DNA of 64,000 nt from JASLBX01 sp036374175. GTDB lineage: Bacteria; Actinomycetota; Actinomycetes; Jiangellales; Jiangellaceae. The stretch is taken from NCBI GenBank assembly GCA_036374175.1, contig DASUUH010000137.1, positions 1 through 64,000 of the forward strand. Reading direction: 5' to 3'. The notes below the pieces were generated by a model. That model made no database searches. It was given only the letters and a program-made list of their open reading frames with translations, and was not told the origin of the DNA. This document shows, in pieces, positions 7,777 to 15,924 of this stretch (positions are counted from its first letter, which is position 1; each line of letters opens with the position of its first letter). A program made the translations under genes and the position numbers.

Positions 7777-8274
7777 TTAGAGCCAGTGGTTGTCGTGCCG
7801 CAGGTAGAACTCCGCCAGTTCCTCGTCGCTGAGTTGCTTACCGCGTTGAAGCTCGGCTAGGCCTTCGAAATAACCTTCACGCGGCGCACCGGGTGTGAAC
7901 AGCAGAAGCATCGACGCCGGCCCACTGTCGACGTTGCGGAATCCATGGATGCCACCCGGCGGAACGTGCAAGAAGTCGCCCGGCGTCGCCTCGATCCACT
8001 CCTCGCCGTTGTACAGCCGGACAACGCCGGACAGCACGAAGAACGATTCGGTGATCGTCTTGTGAAAGTGCGGCCCGGGCCCGGATTCGTTAGGTCCGAA
8101 CGTCCAGCGGTAGAGGCCGAAATCGCCGCCAGTCGACACACCGGTCGCCAGGTAGTCGACCTTGACCCCGGACGGGTAGACGAGTTCGGGTTCCTGCTCG
8201 CCGGGCCGGTACGCAGTGCTCACTTCACCTTCGGCTCGGTCATAACGGGGGTCGGGGTACGACAGTAGACTCAT
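7777..8274 (-). CDS. cupin-domain protein
   Basis: 165 aa single-domain cupin. Motif 1 is GPGPHFHKTITESFFVLSG, supplying two His and a Glu for metal. Motif 2 is PGDFLHVPPGGIHGFRN, with the last His. The mix fits small dioxygenase/isomerase or sensing cupins; substrate unknown. Strong GGGAGGAAC ribosome site before the ATG. Convergent with the TetR gene; stands alone. Confidence 0.88.
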   Translation of the reverse strand: MSLLSYPDPRYDRAEGEVSTAYRPGEQEPELVYPSGVKVDYLATGVSTGGDFGLYRWTFGPNESGPGPHFHKTITESFFVLSGVVRLYNGEEWIEATPGDFLHVPPGGIHGFRNVDSGPASMLLLFTPGAPREGYFEGLAELQRGKQLSDEELAEFYLRHDNHWL

Positions 8275-8440
8275 CAGTTCCTCCCGGCGGGTGTCGCATG
8301 AGGCGGTGAGCCCGCCACGGCGATGCTGCGCACGTCGAGATTAACTTTTCACGCCTCGGTGGGTGGTCAGATGGTGAGTGCTTTGCTTGGATGAATCTTG
8401 TTCGGGGTGCCTTACCGACGCGAACAGGAGGCCGCTGCGA

Positions 8441-9274
8441 ATGAGTGACCCGCAAGCTTGGATGAAGAACACGTCCGAGGAGCCAGCTGCCCCCGAAATC
8501 GACACGACGGTCGCTCACTCCGCCCGGGTGTACGACTACTGGCTCGGCGGCAAGGACAACTTCGAGGCCGATCGGGCGCTCGGCGACGCGATGATCCGCG
8601 CCATCCCGTCGCTGCCGGCTATGGCCAAGGCAAATCGCGCTTTCCTCAGTCGCGCGGTGCGGTACTTGGTTTCGGAGACGGGCGTCCACCAGTTCCTCGA
8701 CATTGGCACCGGCATCCCGACGGCCGGAAATGTCCATGAGATCGCGCAGCAGGTCGCGCCCGAGAGCCGAGTCCTCTATATCGACCATGACCCGATCGTG
8801 CTGGCGCATGCGCGGGCGCTGATGACGAGCACCTCGGAGGGCCGGACCGAGTTCATCATGGCCGATCTGCGGGAGCCCGAGTCGATCGTCTCGGCGCCAG
8901 AGCTGGCGAAGACCCTGGACCTGCAGCAGCCGGTCGCGCTGATGCTGGTAGCGATCTTGATGTACTTCCACGACCACGAGGGCGTCTACGAGTGGGTCGC
9001 CACCCTGTTCGATGCTCTTCCGTCGGGTAGTTACGTAGCCATCACCCACCCGACGGCCGACTTCGATGCCGACGCCGTGTCGGGGGCCGTGGCCGCCGCC
9101 ACCCAGGCCGGCATCACGCTGGTGCCCAGGAGCAAGAGCGAGGTGGAGCGGTTCTTCGACGGGCTTGAGGTCATCGAGCCTGGCGTCGTTCCCGTGCTGA
9201 GCTGGCACCCAGACGAGCCGGTCGACGACCCGAACGCTGCGTGGTATTGGGCCGGAGTCGCTCGCAAGCCGTGA
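8441..9274 (+). CDS. SAM-dependent methyltransferase, DUF574 (PF04672) family, copy 1
   Basis: 277 aa. It carries the family signature ARVYDYWLGGKDNFEADR near residue 30 and motif I QFLDIGTGIPTAGNVHEIA, then YIDHDPIVLAHARALM. These are class I methyltransferase elements of the actinomycete-specific S-adenosyl methyltransferase family, whose substrates are mostly unknown. Start ATG at 8441 has a perfect AGGAGG nine bases upstream. A paralogue lies at 50408-51226. Confidence 0.92.
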   Translation: MSDPQAWMKNTSEEPAAPEIDTTVAHSARVYDYWLGGKDNFEADRALGDAMIRAIPSLPAMAKANRAFLSRAVRYLVSETGVHQFLDIGTGIPTAGNVHEIAQQVAPESRVLYIDHDPIVLAHARALMTSTSEGRTEFIMADLREPESIVSAPELAKTLDLQQPVALMLVAILMYFHDHEGVYEWVATLFDALPSGSYVAITHPTADFDADAVSGAVAAATQAGITLVPRSKSEVERFFDGLEVIEPGVVPVLSWHPDEPVDDPNAAWYWAGVARKP

Positions 9275-9318
9275 CCGGTTGTTTTCCTGGGTAACCGAGC
9301 GTTCCGGGCGGGCATCGA

Positions 9319-9738
9319 TCACGGGTTGGCAGCCTGCCCGGTCGCGCCTTCCAGCATTCTCTTCCAGGGCCGGTACAACTCCCTGACATCAGGGGGCCGC
9401 AGAATGTCCGCGGCGGTGAGCGCGAGCAGGGCATCGTCCATGCCCATGCGCGCCAGCCGGGCGACTTCCTGCCAACGCGATATCTCGGCATGATCGGCTC
9501 CGGCTTGCACCAGCTTCTCCAGCTGCTCAGGGATGAAGGCCGCGCCGATGCTGATCCATACGTCGTGGTAGCTGCGACGGTGTTGGGCGAGGATCTCGGT
9601 AGCCGCCTTCCAAGCGCCTGCGCGAAACGTCTCGTCCGAGGCCGCTCTCTCCTCGGCCAGCCGCTGTCGATCCTGGTCGGTGAGTCTGCGAGCTCGTTCG
9701 ATGAAGGTCTTGATGCTCGCCGAGCGTGTGTCGGTCAT
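9319..9738 (-). CDS. hypothetical helical protein
   Basis: 139 aa, predicted largely alpha-helical and charged, soluble, with no signal peptide or membrane segment. I recognise no domain. The sequence shows heptad-like spacing near the N-terminus (FIERARRLTDQDRQRLAEER), possibly a coiled coil. It converges on the DUF574 methyltransferase gene and lies divergent from the DUF839 gene. ATG at 9738 with a GGTGAG site upstream. Codon usage matches the surroundings, supporting a real gene. Confidence 0.6.
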   Translation of the reverse strand: MTDTRSASIKTFIERARRLTDQDRQRLAEERAASDETFRAGAWKAATEILAQHRRSYHDVWISIGAAFIPEQLEKLVQAGADHAEISRWQEVARLARMGMDDALLALTAADILRPPDVRELYRPWKRMLEGATGQAANP

Positions 9739-9855
9739 GTGCGGCTCACCATCCTTCGGCCGGGTGGTCGCAGGTTAGTGCACCCGTTGACCGGCGCGCA
9801 GCCGGGGGATAGCGTCCAGACTCAATGCTCCCAACTCAATGGAGAGGCGGTCGGC

Positions 9856-11346
9856 ATGGATCGTCGTACGTTTCTGAGGCAGAGCGCTCTGGTCGCGGCG
9901 GGCACCGCCGGGTTGACGGCAGGGCCGTTCGGTGGGCTGGTGTGGCGAGCCGCGTTCGCGGAGCCGAAGTTCGCTCGCGAGAACGGAGGGTACGGACCGC
10001 TGCGTGACGATGTCCCCGACCTGCGCGACGGCGTCGTCCGGCTCCACCTCCCGGATGGTTTCCAGTACCGGTCGTTCGGTCTGGCCGGTACGGCGCTCAC
10101 CGAGGACGGCGCTACAACGCCGGGCCGGCACGACGGCATGGCCGCGTTCTCGTGGCGCAACGGCCGGGTCCGACTGATTCGCAATCACGAGGTGACCCAA
10201 CCGGGCGTCACGGGCGCGTTCGGTGACGTGAGTGCGGCGTACGACACGCGGGCACCGGGCGGCACCACGACCCTGGAGATCACGCCGCAGGCCGAACAGG
10301 TGCACAGCTGGGCCAGCCTGAACGGAACCACGTTCAACTGCGCTGGCGGCGAATCGCCCTGGGGTACGTGGATCACCTGCGAAGAGACACCGAATGGGGT
10401 GGACCAGCAGCGTAGCTTCCTGGTCGGTCCAGGGGACCCGGACGACCTCAACTACGAGCGGAAGCACGGCTATCTGTTCGAGGTGCCGGCCAGCCGCGGC
10501 CCCGGCGAGCTCGAGGTCGGCGAGCCCATCACCCAGGCCGGCCGGTTCGCTCACGAGGCCGCCGCTGTCGATCCCTCGACCGGCATCGTCTACATGACCG
10601 AGGACGACTTCGCGTACGCCTCGGGCTTTTACCGGTACATCCCGCCCAACAACCCGTTCAAGGACAAGCGGGTCGCGGACGGCGGGCGGCTCCAGGTCCT
10701 GGGCGTGATTCCTGACGGCGCCAGCGGTCCCGTGGCTACGGACCTGCACACCGACCAGAACCCCGGCTCCACCTTCCGAGTGGCCTGGATCGACATCGAG
10801 GACCCTGACCCTGACTTCGCGCCTGGACTGAGTAACGACGAGGCGGCGCGCATCGTCTTCCAGGAAGGGGAGAGCAAGGGTGCAGCACGCTTCGCCCGCA
10901 ACGAGGGCATGGCGTACTGGGCCGGCAAGATCTTCTTCGTCTCCACCGAGGGCGGGGGCCCGTTCGTATCTGACCCGCCGCCGAACTCGAGCGCCGGGGT
11001 CGGGGACGGCTACGGGCAGGTCTGGATGTACGACATCAAGGCCGAGACCCTGACCCTGCTGTTCGAGTCGCCAGGGCCCGACGTGCTGGACTTCCCGGAC
11101 AACATCATCATCTCGCCGCGCCGCAAGAGCGTCCTGATGTGTGAAGACAGCTCGTCCGGCAACATGCTGCGGGCGCTCACGAGAGACGGGCAGATCTTCG
11201 ACTTCGCCTTGAACGCGATCAGCGGGGGCTCGGACGAGTTCGCCGGAGCGACGTTCGGCCCCGGCGGCCAGGTGCTGTACTGCAACATGCAGTCCAACGG
11301 GCTTACGTACGCGATCTGGGGCCCGTGGCAGCGGGGGCTGCTGTAG
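9856..11346 (+). CDS. Tat-exported DUF839/PhoX-like protein
   Basis: 496 aa with a twin-arginine signal (MDRRTFLRQSALVAAG... ending near AFA-EPKFA). The body contains the DUF839 hallmarks RLIRNHEVTQPGV, FNCAGGESPWGTWITCEE, EDDFAYASGFYRY and CEDSSSGNMLR. PhoX phosphatases of this fold are calcium/iron-dependent exported enzymes that release phosphate from monoesters; many shorter DUF839 proteins are untested. ATG at 9856 follows GGAGAGG; the open frame upstream is not coding-like. An EEP-family secreted hydrolase follows, so both may serve extracellular phosphate scavenging. Confidence 0.88.
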   Translation: MDRRTFLRQSALVAAGTAGLTAGPFGGLVWRAAFAEPKFARENGGYGPLRDDVPDLRDGVVRLHLPDGFQYRSFGLAGTALTEDGATTPGRHDGMAAFSWRNGRVRLIRNHEVTQPGVTGAFGDVSAAYDTRAPGGTTTLEITPQAEQVHSWASLNGTTFNCAGGESPWGTWITCEETPNGVDQQRSFLVGPGDPDDLNYERKHGYLFEVPASRGPGELEVGEPITQAGRFAHEAAAVDPSTGIVYMTEDDFAYASGFYRYIPPNNPFKDKRVADGGRLQVLGVIPDGASGPVATDLHTDQNPGSTFRVAWIDIEDPDPDFAPGLSNDEAARIVFQEGESKGAARFARNEGMAYWAGKIFFVSTEGGGPFVSDPPPNSSAGVGDGYGQVWMYDIKAETLTLLFESPGPDVLDFPDNIIISPRRKSVLMCEDSSSGNMLRALTRDGQIFDFALNAISGGSDEFAGATFGPGGQVLYCNMQSNGLTYAIWGPWQRGLL

Positions 11347-11469
11347 CGCACGACGGGTCGCGGCCGAACCTTCGGCTGCGTATCGCCTGACCGACTCCGG
11401 CGGACAACCTGTCGCCCGCAAACCTGCGAGTACCGGCCCGGGTGGGTCGATGATGGACGTGGAGGAATC

Positions 11470-12699
11470 ATGATCAAGCGCATCGGTTCTGCGGCCTTCG
11501 CCGTCGCAGTCGCGGCCGTGTTCGCGCCGTCCGGCCCGGCCCACGCAGATCCACCTGACCCGGTGCGGTTTGCGACCTTCAACGCGTCGCTGAACCGGTC
11601 TGTCGAGGGTGAGCTGGTGGCCGATCTCTCAACGCCGGACGACCCGCAGGTACAGACGGTGGCCGAGATCATCCAACGGGTGCGTCCGGACGTGCTGCTG
11701 ATCAACGAGTTCGACTTCGACGAGTCCGGAACCGCGGCCGAACTGTTCCAAAGCAACTACCTGTCGGTTTCCCAAGGTGGCGCGGCGCCGATCGAGTACC
11801 CGTACCGGTTCGTGGCGCCGTCGAACACGGGGATCCCGTCGGGCTTCGACCTGAACAACAACGGCGTCGTGGGCGGTCCGGATGACGCGTTCGGCTTCGG
11901 CTTCTTCCCCGGCCAGTTCGGGATGGCCGTCTATTCGATGTACCCGATCGTCGAATCCGACATCCGGACCTTCCAGCTCTTCTTGTGGAAGGACATGCCG
12001 GGAGCCTTGCTGCCGGACGACCCGGCTACACCCGAACCCGCCGACTGGTACTCGGCAGAGGAACTCGATGTGTTCCGGTTGTCCTCGAAGAGCCACTGGG
12101 ATGTGCCGATCGACGTCGATGGCAAGATCGTCCACCTGCTGGCCAGCCACCCGACGCCGCCGGTGTTCGACGGACCGGAGGATCGCAACGGCCGCCGCAA
12201 CTTCGACGAGATCAGGTTCTGGGCCGACTACATTCAGCCTGGCCAGCGGTCGCGTTACATCTACGATGACGACGGCGGTCGCGGTGGCCTCCGGCCGGGA
12301 GCGTCGTTCGTCATCGCCGGCGATCTGAACTCCGACCCGTTCGACGGCGACAGCATCCCCGGCTCGGCCCAACTGCTACTCGAGCACCCGAGGGTCAACA
12401 CGTCCGTGACGCCGAGCAGTGCGGGTGCGGTCGAGCAGGCCGAGTTGCAGGGCGGCGCCAATGCGGCGCACGTGGGCGACCCGCGGTTCGACACCGCTGA
12501 TTTCGCCGATACCGCCCCGGGCAACCTCCGTGCGGATTACGTTCTGCCGAGCAAGAACCTACGTATCACGGACGCCGCCGTGTTCTGGCCGACGACCGAC
12601 GATCCGTTGTTCGGGCTGGTCGGTACCTTCCCGTTCCCGAGTTCGGATCACCGGCTGGTGTGGGTCGACGTCAGGGTGCCGGGGTCGAGGTCCGGTTAG
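11470..12699 (+). CDS. secreted endonuclease/exonuclease/phosphatase-family protein
   Basis: 409 aa with a Sec signal peptide (MIKRIGSAAFAVAVAAVF...AHA-DPP). It shows EEP-fold landmarks: FATFNASLNR near the start, LINEFDF (metal Glu), VIAGDLNSDPFDGDS (Asp-Asn pair) and the C-terminal SSDHRLVWVDV (Asp-His). Such proteins cleave phosphodiesters in DNA, lipids or phytate-like substrates. ATG follows GGAGGAATC. The 3' end overlaps the convergent EamA gene by 29 bp. Confidence 0.9.
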   Translation: MIKRIGSAAFAVAVAAVFAPSGPAHADPPDPVRFATFNASLNRSVEGELVADLSTPDDPQVQTVAEIIQRVRPDVLLINEFDFDESGTAAELFQSNYLSVSQGGAAPIEYPYRFVAPSNTGIPSGFDLNNNGVVGGPDDAFGFGFFPGQFGMAVYSMYPIVESDIRTFQLFLWKDMPGALLPDDPATPEPADWYSAEELDVFRLSSKSHWDVPIDVDGKIVHLLASHPTPPVFDGPEDRNGRRNFDEIRFWADYIQPGQRSRYIYDDDGGRGGLRPGASFVIAGDLNSDPFDGDSIPGSAQLLLEHPRVNTSVTPSSAGAVEQAELQGGANAAHVGDPRFDTADFADTAPGNLRADYVLPSKNLRITDAAVFWPTTDDPLFGLVGTFPFPSSDHRLVWVDVRVPGSRSG

Positions 12700-13696
12700 C
12701 CGGCTCCGGCACACCGGCCCGCGATTCCCGGTGCGTTCTCGTAGCCGGCGGCGGCTCCGGCGGGTTCGGTGCGGCGACAGGGGTCGTGGAACGCTGCACC
12801 AGGATGATGCCGGCCAACACGACAAGTCCACCGGCTATCTGGATCGGACGCATCACCTGACCCAGCCATGCCCACGCGACCAGGCCGGCGCCCAGCGGCT
12901 CTGACATCCCGACCACGCCGACTGCCGTCGGGCTGATATGGCGCAGGGCGGCGAGGTTGAGTGAATAAGGGGTCAGCGTACCGAGGACGATGATCCAAAT
13001 GACGGCGGACCACACGGGCACCGATGCCGATTCGAAGGCGCCCAGCATCGACGTACTCTCGCTGATCACGGCCGTGTCGAACGTCCACCACGGCTTGGCG
13101 ACCGCCCAGAACAGGGCTCCGAACAGAAACATGTAGAACGTCAGGGAGCTGGTGTCGCGGGCCGCGACCGTATGGCTGCCGACCAGGAAGTACGTGGCGA
13201 CGCACACGGCCGCCCCGATGGCGGCTGCGACACCGACCGGATCAAGACCGGCATCGGTCCAGACCTGAGCGACAAGGGCCAGGCCGGCCAGTGCCAGCCC
13301 GATCGCGAGCCACGTGAGCGGGCGAACCTCCTGCCGCCGGACGAACCGCACGTAGAGCGCCACAAATACCGGTGCGGTGAACTCCAGCAGCAGCGCGATA
13401 CCAATCGGAAGCCGGTCGATGGCTACGAAGTACAGCCACTGCACCATGGCTGCACCCGCGAATCCCAGCAACATGAGCGCGGGTAGTTCGCGAAGGCTCG
13501 TACGCAACCGTTGGCGCGCTGCGACCAGCAGGATGAGTCCAAGGCCGACCGCCGAACCGGTGCAACGCAGCGCCGCAAGCCAGGCGGGGTCAAGTCCGGA
13601 CTCGAGTACCACCTTCGACACCGAGCCGTTCACGGCGAACAGCACGGCGGCCAGGGTGACGTACGTGTATCCACGTGTCGCAGCGGTGAGGTCCAT
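12671..13696 (-). CDS. EamA-family (DMT) permease
   Basis: 341 aa with ten hydrophobic segments in two five-helix repeats, and the typical ending ...GLVVLAGIILVQRS followed by a proline-rich hydrophilic tail. DMT/EamA carriers export amino acids or other small metabolites (RhtA-like); the substrate is open. Starts at ATG 13696, close to a possible divergent promoter for the cation antiporter. The tail overlaps the convergent EEP gene by 29 bases, so the last residues may be dispensable. Confidence 0.88.
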   Translation of the reverse strand: MDLTAATRGYTYVTLAAVLFAVNGSVSKVVLESGLDPAWLAALRCTGSAVGLGLILLVAARQRLRTSLRELPALMLLGFAGAAMVQWLYFVAIDRLPIGIALLLEFTAPVFVALYVRFVRRQEVRPLTWLAIGLALAGLALVAQVWTDAGLDPVGVAAAIGAAVCVATYFLVGSHTVAARDTSSLTFYMFLFGALFWAVAKPWWTFDTAVISESTSMLGAFESASVPVWSAVIWIIVLGTLTPYSLNLAALRHISPTAVGVVGMSEPLGAGLVAWAWLGQVMRPIQIAGGLVVLAGIILVQRSTTPVAAPNPPEPPPATRTHRESRAGVPEPANRTSTPAP

Positions 13697-13830
13697 GGTT
13701 AGACATTAGTGTTCGGCACTGACGGTCGTGTCAAGTATTCCATCTGGTGGACTGTGCTTGATTTGTGATCCTGTGGACGGGTACCGCCCGACGGGTCATC
13801 ATTATTCAGCCCGACGATAGGGACGCTGCG

Positions 13831-14916
13831 ATGAGTGTCGCGACGGTTCTGTTGCTGCTTGCCGGCGTGGCCGCGCTCGCCGGCGGCGGTGAAGTCCTGG
13901 TCCGCGGAGCGAGCGGGCTGGCCAGATCGTTCGGAATCCCACCCCTTGTCGTCGGGCTCACGGTCGTGTCGTTCGCGACATCGGCGCCCGAACTGGCCGT
14001 CACATTGCAGGCGGCGGTGGATGGCAATCCGGGCATTGCCGTCGGCAACGTCGTCGGTAGCAATATCGCCAACATCCTGCTGATCCTGGGCATCTGCGCC
14101 GTGGTGCTGCCGCTGACGGTACGCGTGCAGATGATCAGGTCCGACATTCCGATAATGATTGTCTTCTCGGTCGGAGCCCTTTTGCTCGCGCTCGACGGCA
14201 CCGTCGGACGGCTCGACGGCGGGCTGCTCCTGCTCGCGCTTGTTGTCTACCTCGCGGTGACGGTCGTCGTTGCCCGCCGCCGGCAAGGTGACGAGGTGAG
14301 ACCCGTCGTAAAACGCGCGGCGGCGTCTCCATGGTTGGCCGTCGGGCTGGTGGGTGCCGGTGTTGCATTGCTCGTCGTCGGTGCGCGCCTGCTTGTCGCC
14401 GGTGCGACCGATGTCGCGTCGGCAATCGGGGTGAGTGATCTGGTTATCGGCCTGACGGTGGTTGCGGTTGGCACGTCGCTACCTGAACTGGCCGCCAGTT
14501 TGGTCGCCGCGCTCCGTGGCGAGCGCGACATCGCTGTCGGCAACGTCGTGGGTAGTTGCCTGTTCAACATCGGAGCCGTGCTGGGTCTGACCGGTCTTGT
14601 TGTTTCAGACGGCGTGCCGGTGGCATCCGCTGCCGTCCGGCTCGACATTCCGGTCATGGTTGCTGTGTCGCTGGCGCTCATTCCGGTGGCGTTCACCGGG
14701 TTCGCGGTGACCCGGTGGGAGGGTGCGATGTTCACCGCGTACTACGTCGCTTACGTGGCCTACGTACTCCTGGCAGCCACCGAGCACGACGCCGTCGAGC
14801 CGGTCAGTGGAGTGATGCTCTGGTTCGTCATTCCGATCACGGTCCTGTGGCTGGCGCTGCTGGTGGCGTATGAAGTGGGGTTGCGCCGGGGTCGCCGGCA
14901 AGCCTCGCCGCCGTGA
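13831..14916 (+). CDS. calcium/sodium antiporter (CaCA family)
   Basis: 361 aa, about ten TM helices, with the two inverted alpha-repeats that form the ion sites: SFATSAPELAV plus GNVVGSNIANILLI in the first half, and AVGTSLPELAASL plus GNVVGSCLFNIGAV in the second. The acidic residues in both PEL motifs are intact, so it should exchange Ca2+ (or K+) for Na+/H+ at the plasma membrane (YrbG-like). ATG at 13831 follows AGGGACG; the longer frame from 13765 adds a non-conserved lead. Confidence 0.93.
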   Translation: MSVATVLLLLAGVAALAGGGEVLVRGASGLARSFGIPPLVVGLTVVSFATSAPELAVTLQAAVDGNPGIAVGNVVGSNIANILLILGICAVVLPLTVRVQMIRSDIPIMIVFSVGALLLALDGTVGRLDGGLLLLALVVYLAVTVVVARRRQGDEVRPVVKRAAASPWLAVGLVGAGVALLVVGARLLVAGATDVASAIGVSDLVIGLTVVAVGTSLPELAASLVAALRGERDIAVGNVVGSCLFNIGAVLGLTGLVVSDGVPVASAAVRLDIPVMVAVSLALIPVAFTGFAVTRWEGAMFTAYYVAYVAYVLLAATEHDAVEPVSGVMLWFVIPITVLWLALLVAYEVGLRRGRRQASPP

Positions 14917-14962
14917 CCGCTGCCGGGCCGCAGCGACGGCTGATTGACCCGCGCGTCGAGAG

Positions 14963-15841
14963 TTAAAGGCGATCCCAGTTGACACAGGTGGTGTTTACCG
15001 GATCGGCCGGTAGGTACGCCACCGGCAGCGTGGCCCCGGGAGTCAGCCGCTGCATGCGGTACTGCGGAACACGATGGATGCCTTGCGCTGTGAACGTGCT
15101 GCCATCGGCGGCCGTGACAGACATCATCATGACGACGAGCGGATCGTCCTTGGTGTGCGGCTCCGCTTGGTCTGGATGCAGCTGGCCCACCGTCTGGCCG
15201 GTCAACGTGACGGACTGGACGGTCGCCGTGGTCTGCACGCCGTCCCGCACGACGTCGGCGGCGCGCAATGTACGACCGGACGGCTGTGCTGCGCCGGCGG
15301 GCATCGCGCCGAACTGCGGTGGCATGGCGCCAACAGTTCCGGGCATCGCGGAAGGCATTCCGGCGGTGCCGGCCGGCCAGCCCGGCATGGTGAGGTTGCC
15401 CGCGCTGGGCTGGCTGTCGATAACCACCCTGGTCCGGCGTTTGGGATCGACGCGCACCGGCACGACCAGGCCGGGACGGATCGCGCCAAGCGAGGTGCGA
15501 TCGACGATCTGGTGGGTGGTAGCGCGGGTGGTGGTCCCGTCGGAGTTGCGTACGTCGAGGGTGAACTTGAACGCGGGCCGTTGGTTGACAGTCGTACCGG
15601 TGTCAGCCACGTCAACGATCGTTGCCATTGCCGGCTCACCGGTGCGCAGCAGTTTGCCGTGGTTCAGCCTTGATGCCATCGGGACGAAGACCACGAACAT
15701 GAGGATCGCGAAGAAGAACAGCGTCGCCGTCGGGATGAGGTACTCGATGCCCCCGCCCGGCGGGCGATCGAAGATGAAGTAGATCCCGCCCCCGACCATG
15801 CCCAAGCCGAGCAGAACGAATATCGCTCTGATGACACCCAC
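14963..15841 (-). CDS. membrane protein with DUF3592-like extracytoplasmic region
   Basis: 292 aa. Two N-terminal TM helices (about 4-24 and 36-54) are followed by two similar beta-rich blocks: one around TGEPAMATIVDVADTGTTVN...VPVRVDPKRRT, one around DGVQTTATVQSVTLTGQTVG...LPVAYLPADPVN. A Met/Pro/Ala/Gly linker (about 150-185) separates them. This duplicated layout is that of DUF3592-type proteins of unknown role. It may act at the cell envelope, next to a penicillin-binding protein gene on the same strand. Confidence 0.75.
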   Translation of the reverse strand: MGVIRAIFVLLGLGMVGGGIYFIFDRPPGGGIEYLIPTATLFFFAILMFVVFVPMASRLNHGKLLRTGEPAMATIVDVADTGTTVNQRPAFKFTLDVRNSDGTTTRATTHQIVDRTSLGAIRPGLVVPVRVDPKRRTRVVIDSQPSAGNLTMPGWPAGTAGMPSAMPGTVGAMPPQFGAMPAGAAQPSGRTLRAADVVRDGVQTTATVQSVTLTGQTVGQLHPDQAEPHTKDDPLVVMMMSVTAADGSTFTAQGIHRVPQYRMQRLTPGATLPVAYLPADPVNTTCVNWDRL

Positions 15842-15924
15842 GTCGCCCCCTCACAGACATCAAAGATCAACCAGGCAAGATACATGTCGATCTTCGAGTC
15901 ACCTTAGCGCCGCGCCGCGCCGCC

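Noticed and set aside
8240..9322. 360-aa minus-strand frame opposite the first DUF574 methyltransferase
   Set aside because: Antisense shadow caused by high GC at third codon positions; no motif and composition typical of shadows.
9775..11544. 589-aa minus-strand frame opposite the DUF839 gene
   Set aside because: Antisense of a clear Tat-exported protein; residue content is His/Asp/Arg-rich shadow sequence.
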